DNA from: Marinimicrobium agarilyticum DSM 16975
Lineage (GTDB): Bacteria; Pseudomonadota; Gammaproteobacteria; Pseudomonadales; Cellvibrionaceae
Direction: 5' to 3'
DNA: 64,000 nt
Assembly: GCF_000423345.1 (NCBI RefSeq)
Contig: NZ_AUHU01000009.1
Coordinates: 65,604-129,603 of the forward strand
The translations under genes and the position numbers were made by a program. The notes under the pieces were generated by a model that had not been told where the DNA came from, searched no databases, and saw only the letters and a list, made by a program, of their open reading frames with translations. Below are positions 52,378 through 63,520 of this stretch, one piece after another (the stretch's first letter is position 1; every line of letters begins with the position of its first letter).

Positions 52378-52661
52378 ACCCTCCGCGCCAAAACATCGAA
52401 GCGCCCGAAGGCACCGCTTTAGTGCTCGTCAAGGACGACGAGAGCCAACCGTGCCTTAAAAGAGCGCATTAGAAATTCACAATTGCTGTTTTATTTTCGC
52501 GCACACCGGCGTCAAAAGTGAACGAATATGAGGCAAGCAATCCAATTTTCAGATGAGCCATATTGACGCACTGCCATATTTCGAATCCCAATAAAGTGCA
52601 GGCGCTCCGAAAAATCGTTTGTAACGGGAGAAAATCAGTTTTTTTGGCCTTTTTCCGGCCT

Positions 52662-52678
52662 TTGGCACAGAGTTTGAA
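52662..52678 (+). promoter_or_regulatory. Candidate sigma-54 promoter before the transporter genes
   Basis: TTGGCAC-N5-TTGAA (52662-52678) fits the -24/-12 sigma-54 pattern with the spacing GG-N10-G and one mismatch (GA for GC at -12). It is 134 bp before the substrate-binding-protein ATG. Sigma-54 control would link the cluster to nitrogen limitation. No clear NtrC site pair was found, so this is tentative. The rest of 52378-52811 shows no gene. Confidence 0.4.
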
Positions 52679-52811
52679 TAGACCAAGGCGTGCACACGGA
52701 ATGAAAACTTCCAAATTTTTGCGATCGCAATTCGAGCCATGGTCACGTTGACTTCAGGGCACAAGCCCAAGCGCGTTGGCTGAACCAAGCCTGTTACGTC
52801 AGGAGCACACT

Positions 52812-54233
52812 ATGCACGCTTTTATTCACGCTCTATGCTCGAACTGTCGATCATTGTTGCGTCGATCCAACTCATTGAGCACTGTCACCAAGCACCTCGG
52901 TATGGCGGCCTTGTTTGTCGCAGCCAGCCAACAGACACTGGCCGTCGGTCAGCCGGAAAGAACCGACCTGAAGTTCGGGTTTATCAAATTGACCGATATG
53001 GCGCCGCTGGCCATCGCGCTGGAGAAAGGCTACTTCGAGGAAGAAGGTCTGTTCGTCGAGCTCGAAGCGCAGGCCAATTGGAAAGTGCTTCTCGATCGAG
53101 TAATCACCGGTGAGCTGGACGGCGCCCACATGCTCGCCGGCCAGCCCCTGGCCGCCACCATCGGCTACGGCACAAAGGCCAATATCATTACACCTTTTTC
53201 CATGGACCTGAACGGCAACGGCATCACCGTTTCCAACGAGGTCTGGAAGGAAATGGAGAAGCACATTCCCAAACGCGAGGATGGCCTGCCCGAGCACCCC
53301 ATTCACGCCGACGCGCTCAGGCCCGTCATCGAGCAGTTTCGCAAGAAAGGTGAGCGGTTCAAAATGGGCATGGTCTTCCCGGTCTCTACCCACAACTATG
53401 AGCTGCGCTACTGGCTCGCCGCAGGCGGTATTCACCCGGGCTACTACGCCCCGCACAAGGGCGACACCTCCGGGCAGCTTCAGGCGGACGCGCTGCTGAG
53501 CGTAACACCTCCGCCGCAAATGCCCTCGACCCTGGAGGCTGGCACCATTCATGGCTACTGCGTGGGCGAGCCCTGGAACCAACAGGCGGTGTTCAAGGGT
53601 ATCGGCGTGCCGGTCATTACCGACTATGAAATCTGGAAGAACAACCCGGAGAAAGTCTTTGGCATCACCAAAGAATTTGCCGAGAAATACCCCAACACCA
53701 CCGTGCGGCTGACCAAGGCGCTGATTCGCGCGGCCAAATGGCTCGATGCCAATGACAATGCCAACCGGCCCGAAGCGGTGAAGATTCTGTCACAACCATA
53801 TTACGTCGGGGCGGACTACGAAGTGATTGCCAACTCCATGACCGGCACCTTCGAGTATGAAAAGGGCGATAAGCGCTCGGTACCGGACTTCAATGTGTTC
53901 TTCCGTTACAACGCGACTTACCCCTACTACTCCGACGCCATCTGGTATCTCACGCAAATGCGTCGCTGGGGCCAGATCAGTGAGCACAAGTCCGATGACT
54001 GGTACTTCAAAACCGCCGAGCAGGTTTACCGTCCGGACATTTATGCGAAAGCCGCCAAAGCGCTGATTGAAGAAGGCCACGCCGACACCAACGAGTTCCC
54101 CGACTTTGCCAGCGAAACCGGCTTCAAGCCACCGCAGACCGAGTTTCTGGACGACATTACCTACGACGGCAGCAAGCCCAATGCCTATCTCGACAAGCTG
54201 AACATCGGATTGAAAGCGGACGAGACCCTGTAA
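52812..54233 (+). CDS. NrtA-type ABC transporter substrate-binding protein
   Basis: A 473-residue exported protein of the nitrate/nitrite/bicarbonate/cyanate-binding group (NrtA/CmpA/CynA). The body has [63 protein letters not shown], then [12 protein letters not shown] and the C-terminal [22 protein letters not shown]. The N-terminus ([20 protein letters not shown]...) holds a signal helix after a longer charged part, with two Arg but no clear Tat motif. With cyanase upstream the ligand may be cyanate, though nitrate is equally possible. Confidence 0.9.
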   Translation: MHAFIHALCSNCRSLLRRSNSLSTVTKHLGMAALFVAASQQTLAVGQPERTDLKFGFIKLTDMAPLAIALEKGYFEEEGLFVELEAQANWKVLLDRVITGELDGAHMLAGQPLAATIGYGTKANIITPFSMDLNGNGITVSNEVWKEMEKHIPKREDGLPEHPIHADALRPVIEQFRKKGERFKMGMVFPVSTHNYELRYWLAAGGIHPGYYAPHKGDTSGQLQADALLSVTPPPQMPSTLEAGTIHGYCVGEPWNQQAVFKGIGVPVITDYEIWKNNPEKVFGITKEFAEKYPNTTVRLTKALIRAAKWLDANDNANRPEAVKILSQPYYVGADYEVIANSMTGTFEYEKGDKRSVPDFNVFFRYNATYPYYSDAIWYLTQMRRWGQISEHKSDDWYFKTAEQVYRPDIYAKAAKALIEEGHADTNEFPDFASETGFKPPQTEFLDDITYDGSKPNAYLDKLNIGLKADETL

Positions 54234-54306
54234 TACCACGGTCTACCCCGGCGGCGCTTCGGCGTCGCCACGACCGGACGCCAACAGCTTTAGGAGCAAA
54301 GCCCTC

Positions 54307-55290
54307 ATGAACCCCGCAACCATTGTCAAACACAAACTGAGCTGGGATCTGGAGCGATTCCAAATCGGTAAAATTATTCGTGCCGTGACCCTCCCCATCG
54401 TCGGCCTGGTTCTGTTTCTGGGCGTCTGGCACTGGGGCGCGCAACAGGTCGACACATCTCTGGGGACATTCCCCGGCCCCCAGGACGTATACGAACAGTG
54501 GAACAACCTGGTGGACGAGCACCAGGCCGAGAACCTCCGGGCGGCGGCCTTCTATGAACGTCAGGACGCGCGGCATGAGCGCCAACTCGCCCAGGACCCG
54601 AACACCGAGCTTCGCTTTCGCGAGTACAACCGCCGGCCCACTTTCTTCGATCAGATCTGGACCAGCCTGGGCACCGTCATGACCGGTTTTTTTCTGGCAA
54701 CGGCCATCGCGATCCCGCTGGGTATTGTGATCGGGTTGAGCAACACCACCTATCGCGCGCTCAACCCCATCATCCAGATTTTCAAGCCGGTCTCGCCGTT
54801 GGCGTGGCTACCCTTGGTCACCATGGTCGTGAGCGCGGTTTACGTGACCGACGATCCGTTGTTCGCCAAGTCATTTGTCACCTCAGTCATTACCGTCGCG
54901 CTGTGCAGTATCTGGCCGACAATGATCAACACCGCGGTGGGGACCGCCAGCGTCAACAGCGACTTGCTGAACGTCAGCCGGGTACTGCGCCTGAACTGGC
55001 TCAGCCATGTGAAAACCATTGTTCTCCCCTCCGCCATACCCATGATGTTCACCGGCTTACGCCTCTCTTTAGGTATCGCCTGGATGGTATTGATCGCCGC
55101 CGAGATGCTCGCGCAGAATCCAGGCTTGGGGAAATTTGTTTGGGACGAGTTCCAGAACGGCTCCTCGGACTCTCTGGGTCGCATTTGCATGGCGGTACTG
55201 ATGATCGGCTTTATCGGCTTCCTCCTGGACCGAGCCCTGCTGTTCCTGCAGAGCTGGGTCAATTGGGACAAGTCCGCCGTGGTCCGCTAA
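54307..55290 (+). CDS. NrtB-type ABC transporter permease
   Basis: A 327-residue permease with a BPD_transp_1 domain: the membrane segment VTLPIVGLVLFLGVWHWG, a charged cytoplasmic or periplasmic stretch (about residues 75-110, AENLRAAAFYERQDARHERQ), then TVMTGFFLATAIAIPLGIVIG and the EAA-type loop around TAVGTASVNSDLLNVSRVLRLNWL, ending LGKFVWDEFQNGSSDSLGRICMAVLMIGFIGFLLDR. It is the homodimeric inner-membrane channel of the transporter. The charged insertion is longer than in classical NrtB. Confidence 0.92.
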   Translation: MNPATIVKHKLSWDLERFQIGKIIRAVTLPIVGLVLFLGVWHWGAQQVDTSLGTFPGPQDVYEQWNNLVDEHQAENLRAAAFYERQDARHERQLAQDPNTELRFREYNRRPTFFDQIWTSLGTVMTGFFLATAIAIPLGIVIGLSNTTYRALNPIIQIFKPVSPLAWLPLVTMVVSAVYVTDDPLFAKSFVTSVITVALCSIWPTMINTAVGTASVNSDLLNVSRVLRLNWLSHVKTIVLPSAIPMMFTGLRLSLGIAWMVLIAAEMLAQNPGLGKFVWDEFQNGSSDSLGRICMAVLMIGFIGFLLDRALLFLQSWVNWDKSAVVR

Positions 55291-55322
55291 TCGCACACCG
55301 AATTCAGAGGAAGGAGCAACCA

Positions 55323-56174
55323 ATGTCACAGACTCATCTCGAACTGACCCAAGTGGGTATTGATTTTCCCACCCCCAAAGGCCCGTTTCGCGCGCTGGAC
55401 AATGTCAGCCTGAAAATTGACAAAGGCGAATTCGTTTCATTGATCGGACACTCGGGCTGCGGCAAATCCACCGTGCTCAATATCGTCGCCGGCCTCTATC
55501 AGGCCACCTCCGGCGGTGTGGTGCTGGGCGGAAAGGAAGTGAACCAGCCCGGTCCGGAACGCGCCGTGGTTTTCCAGAACCACTCTCTGCTGCCCTGGCT
55601 TTCGGCCTACCAAAACGTTGAGCTTGCCGTCAAACAGGTCTTCAAGCGCCAGAAAAGCCGGGCCGAAATGCGCGAGTGGATCGAACACAACCTGGCACTG
55701 GTACAGATGACCCACGCCATGCACAAAAAGCCTCAGGAAATTTCGGGCGGCATGAAACAGCGCGTCGGGATTGCCCGGGCGCTGGCGATGGAGCCTCAGG
55801 TACTGCTGATGGACGAGCCTTTCGGCGCTCTGGACGCCCTCACCCGCGCCCATCTGCAGGATTCGCTGATGGACATCCAGAACGAGCTGGGCAATACCGT
55901 GATCATGATCACCCACGATGTGGACGAAGCCGTGCTGCTCTCGGACCGCATCGTGATGATGACCAACGGCCCGGCCGCCACCATCGGGGAAATTCTGCCG
56001 GTCAACCTGCCCCGCCCTCGGGAGCGGTTGGAACTGGTGGACAGCCGCGAGTACAACGAATGCCGCAGTGCGGTGCTACGCTTTTTGTACGAAAAACAGA
56101 AGAAAGTCGAGTCCATTGACGCCAAGCGCAAACCGCGCAAATCCTGGGCGCAAAAACTCAAAATTACCGGTTAA
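55323..56174 (+). CDS. NrtD/NrtC-type ABC transporter ATPase
   Basis: A 283-residue ATPase: Walker A LIGHSGCGKSTVLN, Q-loop VFQNHSLLPW, signature ISGGMKQRVGIARALA, Walker B VLLMDEPFGALDALTR and the H-loop MITHDVDEAVLL. It belongs to the nitrate/sulfonate/taurine class (CUT-like length, no extra domain). ATG 55323 follows AGAGGAAGGAG, and the frame upstream to 54804 is only the antiframe of the permease. It closes the transporter operon 33 bp after the permease. Confidence 0.95.
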   Translation: MSQTHLELTQVGIDFPTPKGPFRALDNVSLKIDKGEFVSLIGHSGCGKSTVLNIVAGLYQATSGGVVLGGKEVNQPGPERAVVFQNHSLLPWLSAYQNVELAVKQVFKRQKSRAEMREWIEHNLALVQMTHAMHKKPQEISGGMKQRVGIARALAMEPQVLLMDEPFGALDALTRAHLQDSLMDIQNELGNTVIMITHDVDEAVLLSDRIVMMTNGPAATIGEILPVNLPRPRERLELVDSREYNECRSAVLRFLYEKQKKVESIDAKRKPRKSWAQKLKITG

Positions 56175-56250
56175 TTGGGTGGGGCCCTGCCTCGCCAGAA
56201 CACACACACATTTTTTGACTGATTGATGAACCGTTACGGAGAGACCCAGC

Positions 56251-57444
56251 ATGACCCAGACACTTCGCCCGCTCGCGGCCTGCATCGCTCTGACAACGCT
56301 ATCGGCCACGCCCGCCCTGGCGGCGGATACCTTGACCGAAGCACTTGAGAACAGCGACACCAAATTGCACTTACGCACCCGTTTTGAAGACGTGGACCAG
56401 GACGGCGTGGAATCCTCCAGCGCGCTGACCCAGAAGACGCGACTGACGTTCCAGTCAGGCAGCTTCAACAACCTGAGTTTCCTGCTGGAAATGGACGACA
56501 CCACGGCCATCACCGATGTGGATTACAACGACGGAACCGGCTCAGGCATCAATCCCGGCACCGCGGTGATCGCCGACCCGGAGGGCACGGAAGTCAACCA
56601 GGTTTATGTCAGTTATCAAATGGGGGGCACCGAAGCCCGCTACGGGCGCCAGCGTATTCTGTTGGACAATCAGCGCTTTGTCGGAGGTGTGGGTTGGCGT
56701 CAGAACGAGCAGACCTACGACGCCCTGTCGTTTACCAACAAAAGCATCGACAACGTCGAGCTGTTTTATGCCTACGTGCACAACGTCAACCGTATTTTCG
56801 GCGAAGCCTCACCCGCCGGCGACCACAACCACGAAACCCACCTGCTCAACGCCAGCTTCAGCGGTCTCAATGCCGGCAAACTGGTGGGCTATGGTTATCT
56901 GATTGAAAACAAGACGGCGCAGACCCTATCCAGCGATACCTTTGGGGTACGCTGGGAAGGCAAACTGACCGACAGTCTTGGTTACAACCTCGAGTATGCC
57001 AGTCAGACCGAGGCGGGCGACAACCCCGTGAACTATTCCGCCGACTACATGCTGGCCGAAGGCATCGCTGGCGTGCAGAAATTCAAGTTCAAGCTGGGCT
57101 ACGAAGTGCTGGGCTCTGATGAGGGCAACGCCGCCTTCACCACCTCTCTGGCGACATTGCACGCCTTCCAGGGCTGGACCGACAAGTTTCTGGGCACCCC
57201 CGCCACCGGCGTCGAGGACCTCTATGTCAGTGCCGGCCACCCGATCGGCCCGGTGAACCTGACCGTGGTCTACCACAGCCTGAGCGCCAATGAAGGGGAT
57301 ATGGATTACGGCACCGAGCTGGGCTTTGTCGCCGGCACCAAAGTGGGACCGGTGGGGCTGACCCTCAAATACGCCGACTACAGTGCCGATGAGTACGCCA
57401 CCGATACCTCAAAGCTGTGGCTGATGGCGGCCATGACGTTCTAA
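56251..57444 (+). CDS. Outer-membrane porin-like protein
   Basis: A 397-residue exported beta-barrel: signal MTQTLRPLAACIALTTLSATPALAA, then alternating strands beginning KLHLRTRFEDVDQDGVESSSALTQKTRLTF with EARYGRQRILLDNQRFVGGVGWRQNEQTYDA, a pattern shared with alginate-export/OprD-like porins, and a terminal KLWLMAAMTF. It lies 76 bp after the ATPase on the same strand. It could be the outer-membrane entry route for the anion taken up by the ABC transporter, which is inference. Confidence 0.85.
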   Translation: MTQTLRPLAACIALTTLSATPALAADTLTEALENSDTKLHLRTRFEDVDQDGVESSSALTQKTRLTFQSGSFNNLSFLLEMDDTTAITDVDYNDGTGSGINPGTAVIADPEGTEVNQVYVSYQMGGTEARYGRQRILLDNQRFVGGVGWRQNEQTYDALSFTNKSIDNVELFYAYVHNVNRIFGEASPAGDHNHETHLLNASFSGLNAGKLVGYGYLIENKTAQTLSSDTFGVRWEGKLTDSLGYNLEYASQTEAGDNPVNYSADYMLAEGIAGVQKFKFKLGYEVLGSDEGNAAFTTSLATLHAFQGWTDKFLGTPATGVEDLYVSAGHPIGPVNLTVVYHSLSANEGDMDYGTELGFVAGTKVGPVGLTLKYADYSADEYATDTSKLWLMAAMTF

Positions 57445-57445
57445 G

Positions 57446-57673
57446 TCAGTGCCGCTCCTCGGGCCCGAGCTCCTCGCCAATCAGACCAATCACCGTGCCC
57501 ACCCCGTTGGCACGGAGTCGGTCCAGGAGCTGGGCCAGATCCGCCACCCGTTCCGGGTCCAGTAGACCTTGCTCGTCCGGCACCAACCGGCCTTTCTGAA
57601 TCATCCGGCGCACGAACGCCTCACTGCTGTTGAGGCGTTCCGCCGCCGCTTTTTGTGTCATGCCTTGGGTCAC
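57446..57673 (-). CDS. Small HTH regulator-like protein
   Basis: A 75-residue protein from GTG 57673 (GAGGTGG upstream). TQKAAAERLNSSEAFVRRMIQKGRLVPDEQGLLDPERVADLAQLLDRLRANGVGTVIGLIGEEL is a winged or MerR-like helix-turn-helix followed by a leucine-rich helix, with the recognition helix SEAFVRRMIQKG. The frame extends to 57799, where the residues look non-native. It is convergent with the porin gene, separated by 1 bp. Regulatory role inferred. Confidence 0.6.
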   Translation of the reverse strand: MTQGMTQKAAAERLNSSEAFVRRMIQKGRLVPDEQGLLDPERVADLAQLLDRLRANGVGTVIGLIGEELGPEERH

Positions 57674-57804
57674 TCGCCACCTCAATCGGGGAATGTTGGT
57701 CGGACTATTCTGACAATGAAGCCCGGCAAAAGCTGTGTCATAATGCCTTTTTTTAGCGTCAAAGTCCTGTTCGTGCCCCTTGCCCTCTGCAGGCCGCACC
57801 CTAA

Positions 57805-58437
<633 letters not shown>

Positions 58438-58452
58438 ATCGCCGCGATGGAG

Positions 58453-58482
58453 CTGACGCCCGACGCGCAAATTGTGTACAAT
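58453..58482 (+). promoter_or_regulatory. Candidate promoter of rpoZ-spoT
   Basis: CTGACG (58453-58458) and TACAAT (58477-58482) with an 18-bp spacer lie 90 bp before the rpoZ ATG. The -10 matches the sigma-70 consensus at five of six positions. Confidence 0.5.
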
Positions 58483-58571
58483 ACTTGGTTCGATTTCCCC
58501 CGCGATGGGAGGGTGCCGGCTTGAACGCCGACCCACCCGCCGCCACATTAACACTGTGAGCAAGTAACTCT

Positions 58572-58847
58572 ATGGCACGTATTACTGTTGAAGATTGTCT
58601 GGACCACGTTGATAACCGTTTCGAACTGGTGATGGTCAGCGCCAAGCGGGCTCGTCAGCTCGCTGTCGGCGGAAAGGACGCCCTGGTGGCGGAAGAAAAC
58701 GACAAGCCTACCGTGATCGCCCTGCGCGAAATCGAGCAAGGCCTCATTGACGCCAGCATTCTGCTCGAAGCGGATGAGCCAGTGCGCCACGAAGCGCCCT
58801 CGCACGAGCACATTCAGGAGACTGAGGCCCAGCCCGGCAACGAGTAA
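58572..58847 (+). CDS. rpoZ: RNA polymerase omega subunit
   Basis: A 91-residue omega subunit: [60 protein letters not shown], the nearly invariant omega core. It binds the beta-prime C-terminus and helps assemble RNA polymerase, also contacting ppGpp site 1. Its neighbour spoT makes and breaks ppGpp, so the order is functional as well as conserved. Confidence 0.98.
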   Translation: MARITVEDCLDHVDNRFELVMVSAKRARQLAVGGKDALVAEENDKPTVIALREIEQGLIDASILLEADEPVRHEAPSHEHIQETEAQPGNE

Positions 58848-58866
58848 ACGCCTCGCCTGAACGCCC

Positions 58867-58886
58867 GGCCGGGCTCCTGCCCGGCC
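58867..58886 (+). terminator. Hairpin between rpoZ and spoT
   Basis: GGCCGGGC (58867-58874) pairs with GCCCGGCC (58879-58886) around TCCT. It ends just before the GGAGGA ribosome site of spoT, and no U-run follows, so it may be a partial terminator or a structure lowering spoT translation. Confidence 0.6.
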
Positions 58887-58903
58887 CTATTTGGAGGACG
58901 GCC

Positions 58904-61015
58904 TTGCAAACGATCGAAGCCTTGAGTCACAGGCTTTCATCTTACCTCGAGTACAGCCAAATCAATTTGGTGAAGCGGGCCTACTTCTACGCGGAACAAG
59001 CCCACGACGGGCAACGGCGGCGCAGCGGCGAAGCCTACATTACCCACCCCCTCGCGGTCGCCGACATCCTCGCCAGCATGCACATGGACCATCAGAGCCT
59101 GATGGCCGCCATGCTGCACGACGTGATTGAAGACACCGGCATCAGCAAAAAAGCCATCTCCAAACAATTCGGCGAAACCGTCGCAGAGCTGGTGGACGGG
59201 GTGAGCAAGCTCACTCAGATCGAGTTCGAATCCCACGCCGAGAAGCAGGCGGAGAACTTCCAGAAAATGGCGCTGGCGATGGCCAACGACCTGCGGGTCA
59301 TCCTGGTGAAACTCGCCGACCGCCTGCACAACATGCGCACCCTCGGAGCCATGCCGCCGCACAAGAAGCGGCGCATCGCGAAAGAAACCCTGGAAATCTA
59401 CGCCCCCATCGCCCACCGCCTGGGTATGAACGACATGCGCCTGGAGTTCGAGGACCGGGGCTTCTACGCCATGCATCCGCTGCGCGCCAGCCGCCTGCAG
59501 GCGGCCCTGAAAACCGCCCGGGGCAACCGCAAAGAGCTGGTCGAACAGATCCAGACCGCCATTGAAAAACGGCTGGATCGGGAAAACCTCACCGCCCTGG
59601 TGATCGGCCGGGAGAAACACCTGTACAGCATCTACGAGAAGATGCGGCAGAAGAAGAAATACTTCAAAGAGATCATGGACGTCTACGCCTTCCGCATCAT
59701 CGTGGACAGCGTAGACACCTGTTACCGGGTGCTGGGTGTGGTGCATAACCTCTACAAGCCGGTGGCGGGGGAGTTCAAGGACTATATCGCCATCCCCAAG
59801 GCCAACGGCTACCAGTCCCTGCACACAGTGTTGCTGGGGATGCACGGCGTACCCATTGAGGTCCAGATCCGCACCAAGGAAATGGACGAAATGGCCAACA
59901 ATGGCATTGCGGCCCACTTCCTGTACAAGAACAGCGGCGCGGATGAGAGCATCAGCCACAATCGCGCCCGTCAGTGGGTCCAGGGGCTACTGGAAATGCA
60001 GCGCCGGGCTGGCGACTCGCTGGAATTCATCGAGAACGTAAAGATCGACCTCTTCCCCGACGAGGTCTATGTCTTCACCCCCAAAGGCGAGATCGTCGAG
60101 CTGCCCCACGGTGCCACCCCCATCGATTTTGCCTATGCGGTGCACACCGACATTGGCCACAACTGCGTCGCCTGCCGGGTCAACGGCCGGCTGGCGCCGC
60201 TGTCCCAGCCGCTGCAAAGCGGCCAGAAGGTCAGCATCATTACCTCCCAGGGGGCGCAACCCAACCCCAACTGGCTCAACTTCGCCATCTCGGGTAAGGC
60301 CCGCAGCGCCATCCGCCACTTCCTCAAGCATCAGCGTCACCATCAGTCGGTGGCCCTGGGCAAGCGACTGCTCGGTCGCGCCCTGAGCGAGGTCAGCCTG
60401 CAGTTGGACAAGCTCACCGAGGAACAGGAAAGGCAGTTGCTCGCGGTCACCCAGATGAAGTCGATGGAAGATCTGCTTGAGGATATCGGGCTTGGCAACC
60501 GTGTCGCCCAAGCGGTGGCCAAACTGCTGCAGCCCGATGCGGACGTGAACCCGCCCAGCGGGAGTATCTACTCGCCCCTGACCATCGACTCGGCCGAGGG
60601 CATGATGATCACCTTCGCCCGTTGCTGTCGACCCATTCCCGGCGACCCGATCATCGGTCATATCAGTTCCGGCAAGGGCCTGGTGGTACACCAGGACACC
60701 TGCCGCAATATCACCGAGCTGCGTCACAAGCCGGAGAAGATCAGCTATGTGAACTGGGCGCCCACGGTTTCGGGGGAGTTCCTCGTGGATGTTCGGGTGG
60801 AAGTGGAATCCGAGCGGGGCATTATCGCCACCCTCGCCACCCGGGTGACCGAACAGGGCGGCAGCATCGAGCACATCAAGGTCAACGAACGGGATGCCCA
60901 CAACAGCGTCATCAACCTGTGCATCGGGGTGCACAACCGGGTGCACCTGGCCAACATCATGCGCCGGGTCCGTAACCTGAGTTTTGTATTGCGGATCAAC
61001 CGCAGCAAAAACTAG
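58904..61015 (+). CDS. spoT: Bifunctional (p)ppGpp synthetase/hydrolase SpoT
   Basis: A 703-residue RelA/SpoT homologue with TTG start (GGAGGA upstream). N-terminal HD hydrolase: [10 protein letters not shown]72-D73 in LHDVIEDTG and [12 protein letters not shown]. Synthetase domain: IREKxY-like [33 protein letters not shown] and [27 protein letters not shown] about residues 385-450 ([27 protein letters not shown]), helical and CC region with CRPIPGD, then an ACT domain at the end. It balances ppGpp during starvation. The hydrolase motif is intact, so it can degrade ppGpp. Confidence 0.97.
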   Translation: MQTIEALSHRLSSYLEYSQINLVKRAYFYAEQAHDGQRRRSGEAYITHPLAVADILASMHMDHQSLMAAMLHDVIEDTGISKKAISKQFGETVAELVDGVSKLTQIEFESHAEKQAENFQKMALAMANDLRVILVKLADRLHNMRTLGAMPPHKKRRIAKETLEIYAPIAHRLGMNDMRLEFEDRGFYAMHPLRASRLQAALKTARGNRKELVEQIQTAIEKRLDRENLTALVIGREKHLYSIYEKMRQKKKYFKEIMDVYAFRIIVDSVDTCYRVLGVVHNLYKPVAGEFKDYIAIPKANGYQSLHTVLLGMHGVPIEVQIRTKEMDEMANNGIAAHFLYKNSGADESISHNRARQWVQGLLEMQRRAGDSLEFIENVKIDLFPDEVYVFTPKGEIVELPHGATPIDFAYAVHTDIGHNCVACRVNGRLAPLSQPLQSGQKVSIITSQGAQPNPNWLNFAISGKARSAIRHFLKHQRHHQSVALGKRLLGRALSEVSLQLDKLTEEQERQLLAVTQMKSMEDLLEDIGLGNRVAQAVAKLLQPDADVNPPSGSIYSPLTIDSAEGMMITFARCCRPIPGDPIIGHISSGKGLVVHQDTCRNITELRHKPEKISYVNWAPTVSGEFLVDVRVEVESERGIIATLATRVTEQGGSIEHIKVNERDAHNSVINLCIGVHNRVHLANIMRRVRNLSFVLRINRSKN

Positions 61016-62061
61016 CCTGCTTCGCCCAGTTTGTAATGCGTTGCCGGCAACGCCCTCAGGCGCTCCGCCGCCTGCTCCGGGGTCAGGTCGCGCTGGGCTT
61101 CGGCCAGCATTTCATAACCCACCATAAATTTACGCACCGTGGCCGAGCGCAGCAGGGGTGGAAAAAACTGCGCGTGGAGGGTCCATTCCGGGTGCGCCTC
61201 ACCATCAAACGGCGCGCCATGCCAACCCATGGAGTAGGGGAAGGAGACCTGAAACAGATTGTCGTAGCGGGCGGTTATCTGGCGCATGATGTCGGCGAGG
61301 CTCGCGCTTTGAGCCTCGGTCAGCTCCGGCAGGCGGGCGACGGCAAACCGGGGCAGAAGCAGCGTCTCGAAGGGCCAGGCGGCCCAGTAGGGCACCACCA
61401 CCAACCAGTCCGCATTCTGACAAACCACCCGTTCCTCTGCCTCCAACTCGCGGGAGGCATAATCTTCCAGCAGAGAGCGGCCCTCGCGCTGGCGATACTC
61501 GGCAAAGCGCTCCGCTTTGCGTTGGGCCAGGGTCGGCAGCTGCGTCTGGGCCCAAATCTGACCGTGTGGGTGGGGGTTGGAACAGCCCATCATGGCGCCT
61601 TTATTTTCAAAGACCTGAACCCATTGATAGGTTTTCCCCAGGTCCGCGCTCTGCTCCCGCCAGCAGCGCACGACCGACTCCACCTCTGACTGAGACAGTT
61701 CCGGCAGCGTCTTGCTGTGGTCGGGCGAAAAACAGATGACCCGGCTGCAGCCCTGCTCGGCGGCCATACGGAATAGCGGGTCCTCGCTCTTTACGCTCGG
61801 CGTATCCGGCTGCAGAGCGGCGAAGTCATTGCCGAATACGAAGGTGGCATCGTACCGGGGGTTTTTCTCGCCATTGACGCGGGTATTGCCGGGGCACAGG
61901 TAGCAGTCAGGATCGTAGGTGGGCCGCTGTTCCTGATCAGGCGTTTCGGACTGGCCTTGCCAGGGGCGCTTGGCGCGGTGCGGCGAGACCAATACCCAGT
62001 CGCCGGTCAACGGGTTGAAACGACGGTGCGGGTGCTCGGTAGGGTCAAACGGGGCGGTCAT
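61012..62061 (-). CDS. galT: Galactose-1-phosphate uridylyltransferase
   Basis: A 349-residue GalT of the E. coli type: the zinc pair C53/C56 (DCYLCPGN), active site [12 protein letters not shown] with H164 (zinc) and catalytic H166, and [17 protein letters not shown]. It transfers UMP between UDP-glucose and galactose-1-phosphate in the Leloir pathway. The numbering of His164/His166 agrees with the E. coli enzyme. No galK or galE is adjacent, and the partner gene here is an MFS transporter 101 bp upstream. Its 3' end overlaps the spoT end by 4 bp on the other strand. Confidence 0.96.
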   Translation of the reverse strand: MTAPFDPTEHPHRRFNPLTGDWVLVSPHRAKRPWQGQSETPDQEQRPTYDPDCYLCPGNTRVNGEKNPRYDATFVFGNDFAALQPDTPSVKSEDPLFRMAAEQGCSRVICFSPDHSKTLPELSQSEVESVVRCWREQSADLGKTYQWVQVFENKGAMMGCSNPHPHGQIWAQTQLPTLAQRKAERFAEYRQREGRSLLEDYASRELEAEERVVCQNADWLVVVPYWAAWPFETLLLPRFAVARLPELTEAQSASLADIMRQITARYDNLFQVSFPYSMGWHGAPFDGEAHPEWTLHAQFFPPLLRSATVRKFMVGYEMLAEAQRDLTPEQAAERLRALPATHYKLGEAG

Positions 62062-62161
62062 GGTCAGCGTTCCTCTGGCAATCCAACATCAGCGTGATCG
62101 ACAGGCGCCAGTTTACGCAACCCCGAGCCCGGAATCTATAATAAATATGATTTATAGGCTT

Positions 62162-63358
62162 TTATTCGGCAATCGATCGCTCCAACCGCCACGCCAGCGC
62201 GAAAAAGATCAGCCCCGATACGGCGGTGGCCGCCCCCACATAGCCGGTGACACTCCACCCCAGCCCAGCGGAAATGGCCAGCCCACCCAGCATGGGTCCA
62301 ATGGCATTGGCGGTGTTGAAGGCGGCGTGATGGGACGCCGCCGCCAGCGTCTGAGCGCCCACCGCCACATCCATCAGATGCGTCTGCAGGGGCGGGGAGA
62401 CCGCCGCGACCGTGCCCACCAAGAAGGTCATCAGCAAGATGCTCCACAGTTCGTGGGTCGCCGAGGGGAAGATCAGGTAGACCACGAGGCTCCAAAGCAG
62501 GGCGCCGCCCACGGCCTTGAACTGGAATTTATCGAACAGCCAGCCGCCGACAATATTCCCGAGAAAGCCGCCGGCCCCGAAAGTGGCCATGGCGATGGGA
62601 ATCCAGCCTTTTTCCACCTCGGTGACGTACAGCAAAGTGGGTGCCAGATAACTGAAAACGCAGAACACCCCGGCAAAGCCGGTGGCACCGATCATCAGAG
62701 CCAGCCAGACTTGCGGTCGCCCAAAGGCCTTCAGTTCTGCCATGGGGCGATTGCGCGGCTGTTGGCGATCCAGCGGGAGGTAGATTACGATCAGCACCAC
62801 GGTGAGCAACGAAATCACCGAGACCATTCCAAAGGCATAGCGCCAACTGATGGACTGCCCCAACCAGGTCGCCAGGGGGTTACCGATGAGCACTGCCAGG
62901 GTCAGACCAATCATCACGCGGCTAACCGCTTTGCCCCGGTCAGCCGGTGGCGCCAGGCTCGCCACCACCAACGCCGCGACCCCGAAATAGGTGCCGTGGG
63001 GCAGCCCGGCAATAAACCGGTAGGCAAGCAGAGACTCGTAACTGGGAGCCAGGGCACTGGCAATATTGGCGAGGGTGTAAAAGCCCATCAACCCGATCAG
63101 CAAGTGCCGGCGAAACAACCGGGCGCCAAAGACCGCCAACAGGGGCGCACCGACCACAACCCCCAGCGCATAGGCGCTGATCACATGGCCCACCTGGGGC
63201 TCGGTCACGCCCAGCCCCTCGGCAATGCCGGGCATCAGCCCCATGGTGGCAAACTCGCCGGTTCCAATCCCGAAACCACCCACCGCCAGGGCGATTTCGA
63301 TGAGCCACATCTGGGCCTTGGTGAGTTTGGGGCTGGTGGCGGGGGAAACGGCTGTCAT
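62162..63358 (-). CDS. MFS transporter (AraJ/NepI-like, DHA1 type)
   Basis: A 398-residue 12-helix major facilitator. The N-terminal half has GGFGIGTGEFATMGLMPGIAEGLGVTEPQVGHVISAYALGVVVGAPLLAVFGARLFRRHLLIGLM, and GLPHGTYFGVAALVVASLAP, where the P-H-G and GEF motifs fit the AraJ/NepI group of sugar or nucleoside efflux carriers. C-terminal RxxR-type charges are present. It lies upstream of galT on the same strand. Galactose or a nucleoside efflux function is possible; the substrate is unknown. Confidence 0.88.
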   Translation of the reverse strand: MTAVSPATSPKLTKAQMWLIEIALAVGGFGIGTGEFATMGLMPGIAEGLGVTEPQVGHVISAYALGVVVGAPLLAVFGARLFRRHLLIGLMGFYTLANIASALAPSYESLLAYRFIAGLPHGTYFGVAALVVASLAPPADRGKAVSRVMIGLTLAVLIGNPLATWLGQSISWRYAFGMVSVISLLTVVLIVIYLPLDRQQPRNRPMAELKAFGRPQVWLALMIGATGFAGVFCVFSYLAPTLLYVTEVEKGWIPIAMATFGAGGFLGNIVGGWLFDKFQFKAVGGALLWSLVVYLIFPSATHELWSILLMTFLVGTVAAVSPPLQTHLMDVAVGAQTLAAASHHAAFNTANAIGPMLGGLAISAGLGWSVTGYVGAATAVSGLIFFALAWRLERSIAE

Positions 63359-63520
63359 TCACGGATCCAAAAGTCGGGCAAAACCCACCCCGGTCACACT
63401 GTCACGGCCAGTGGACGGGGGCGGGTTTTTGTTGTTAGGGGAAAGCGGCTTATGGTGGTGGTTACCACAAAGGCCGGCATTGTACAGGATTCGCATAAAA
63501 GGCGCTCTGCAGCGTGCGCG

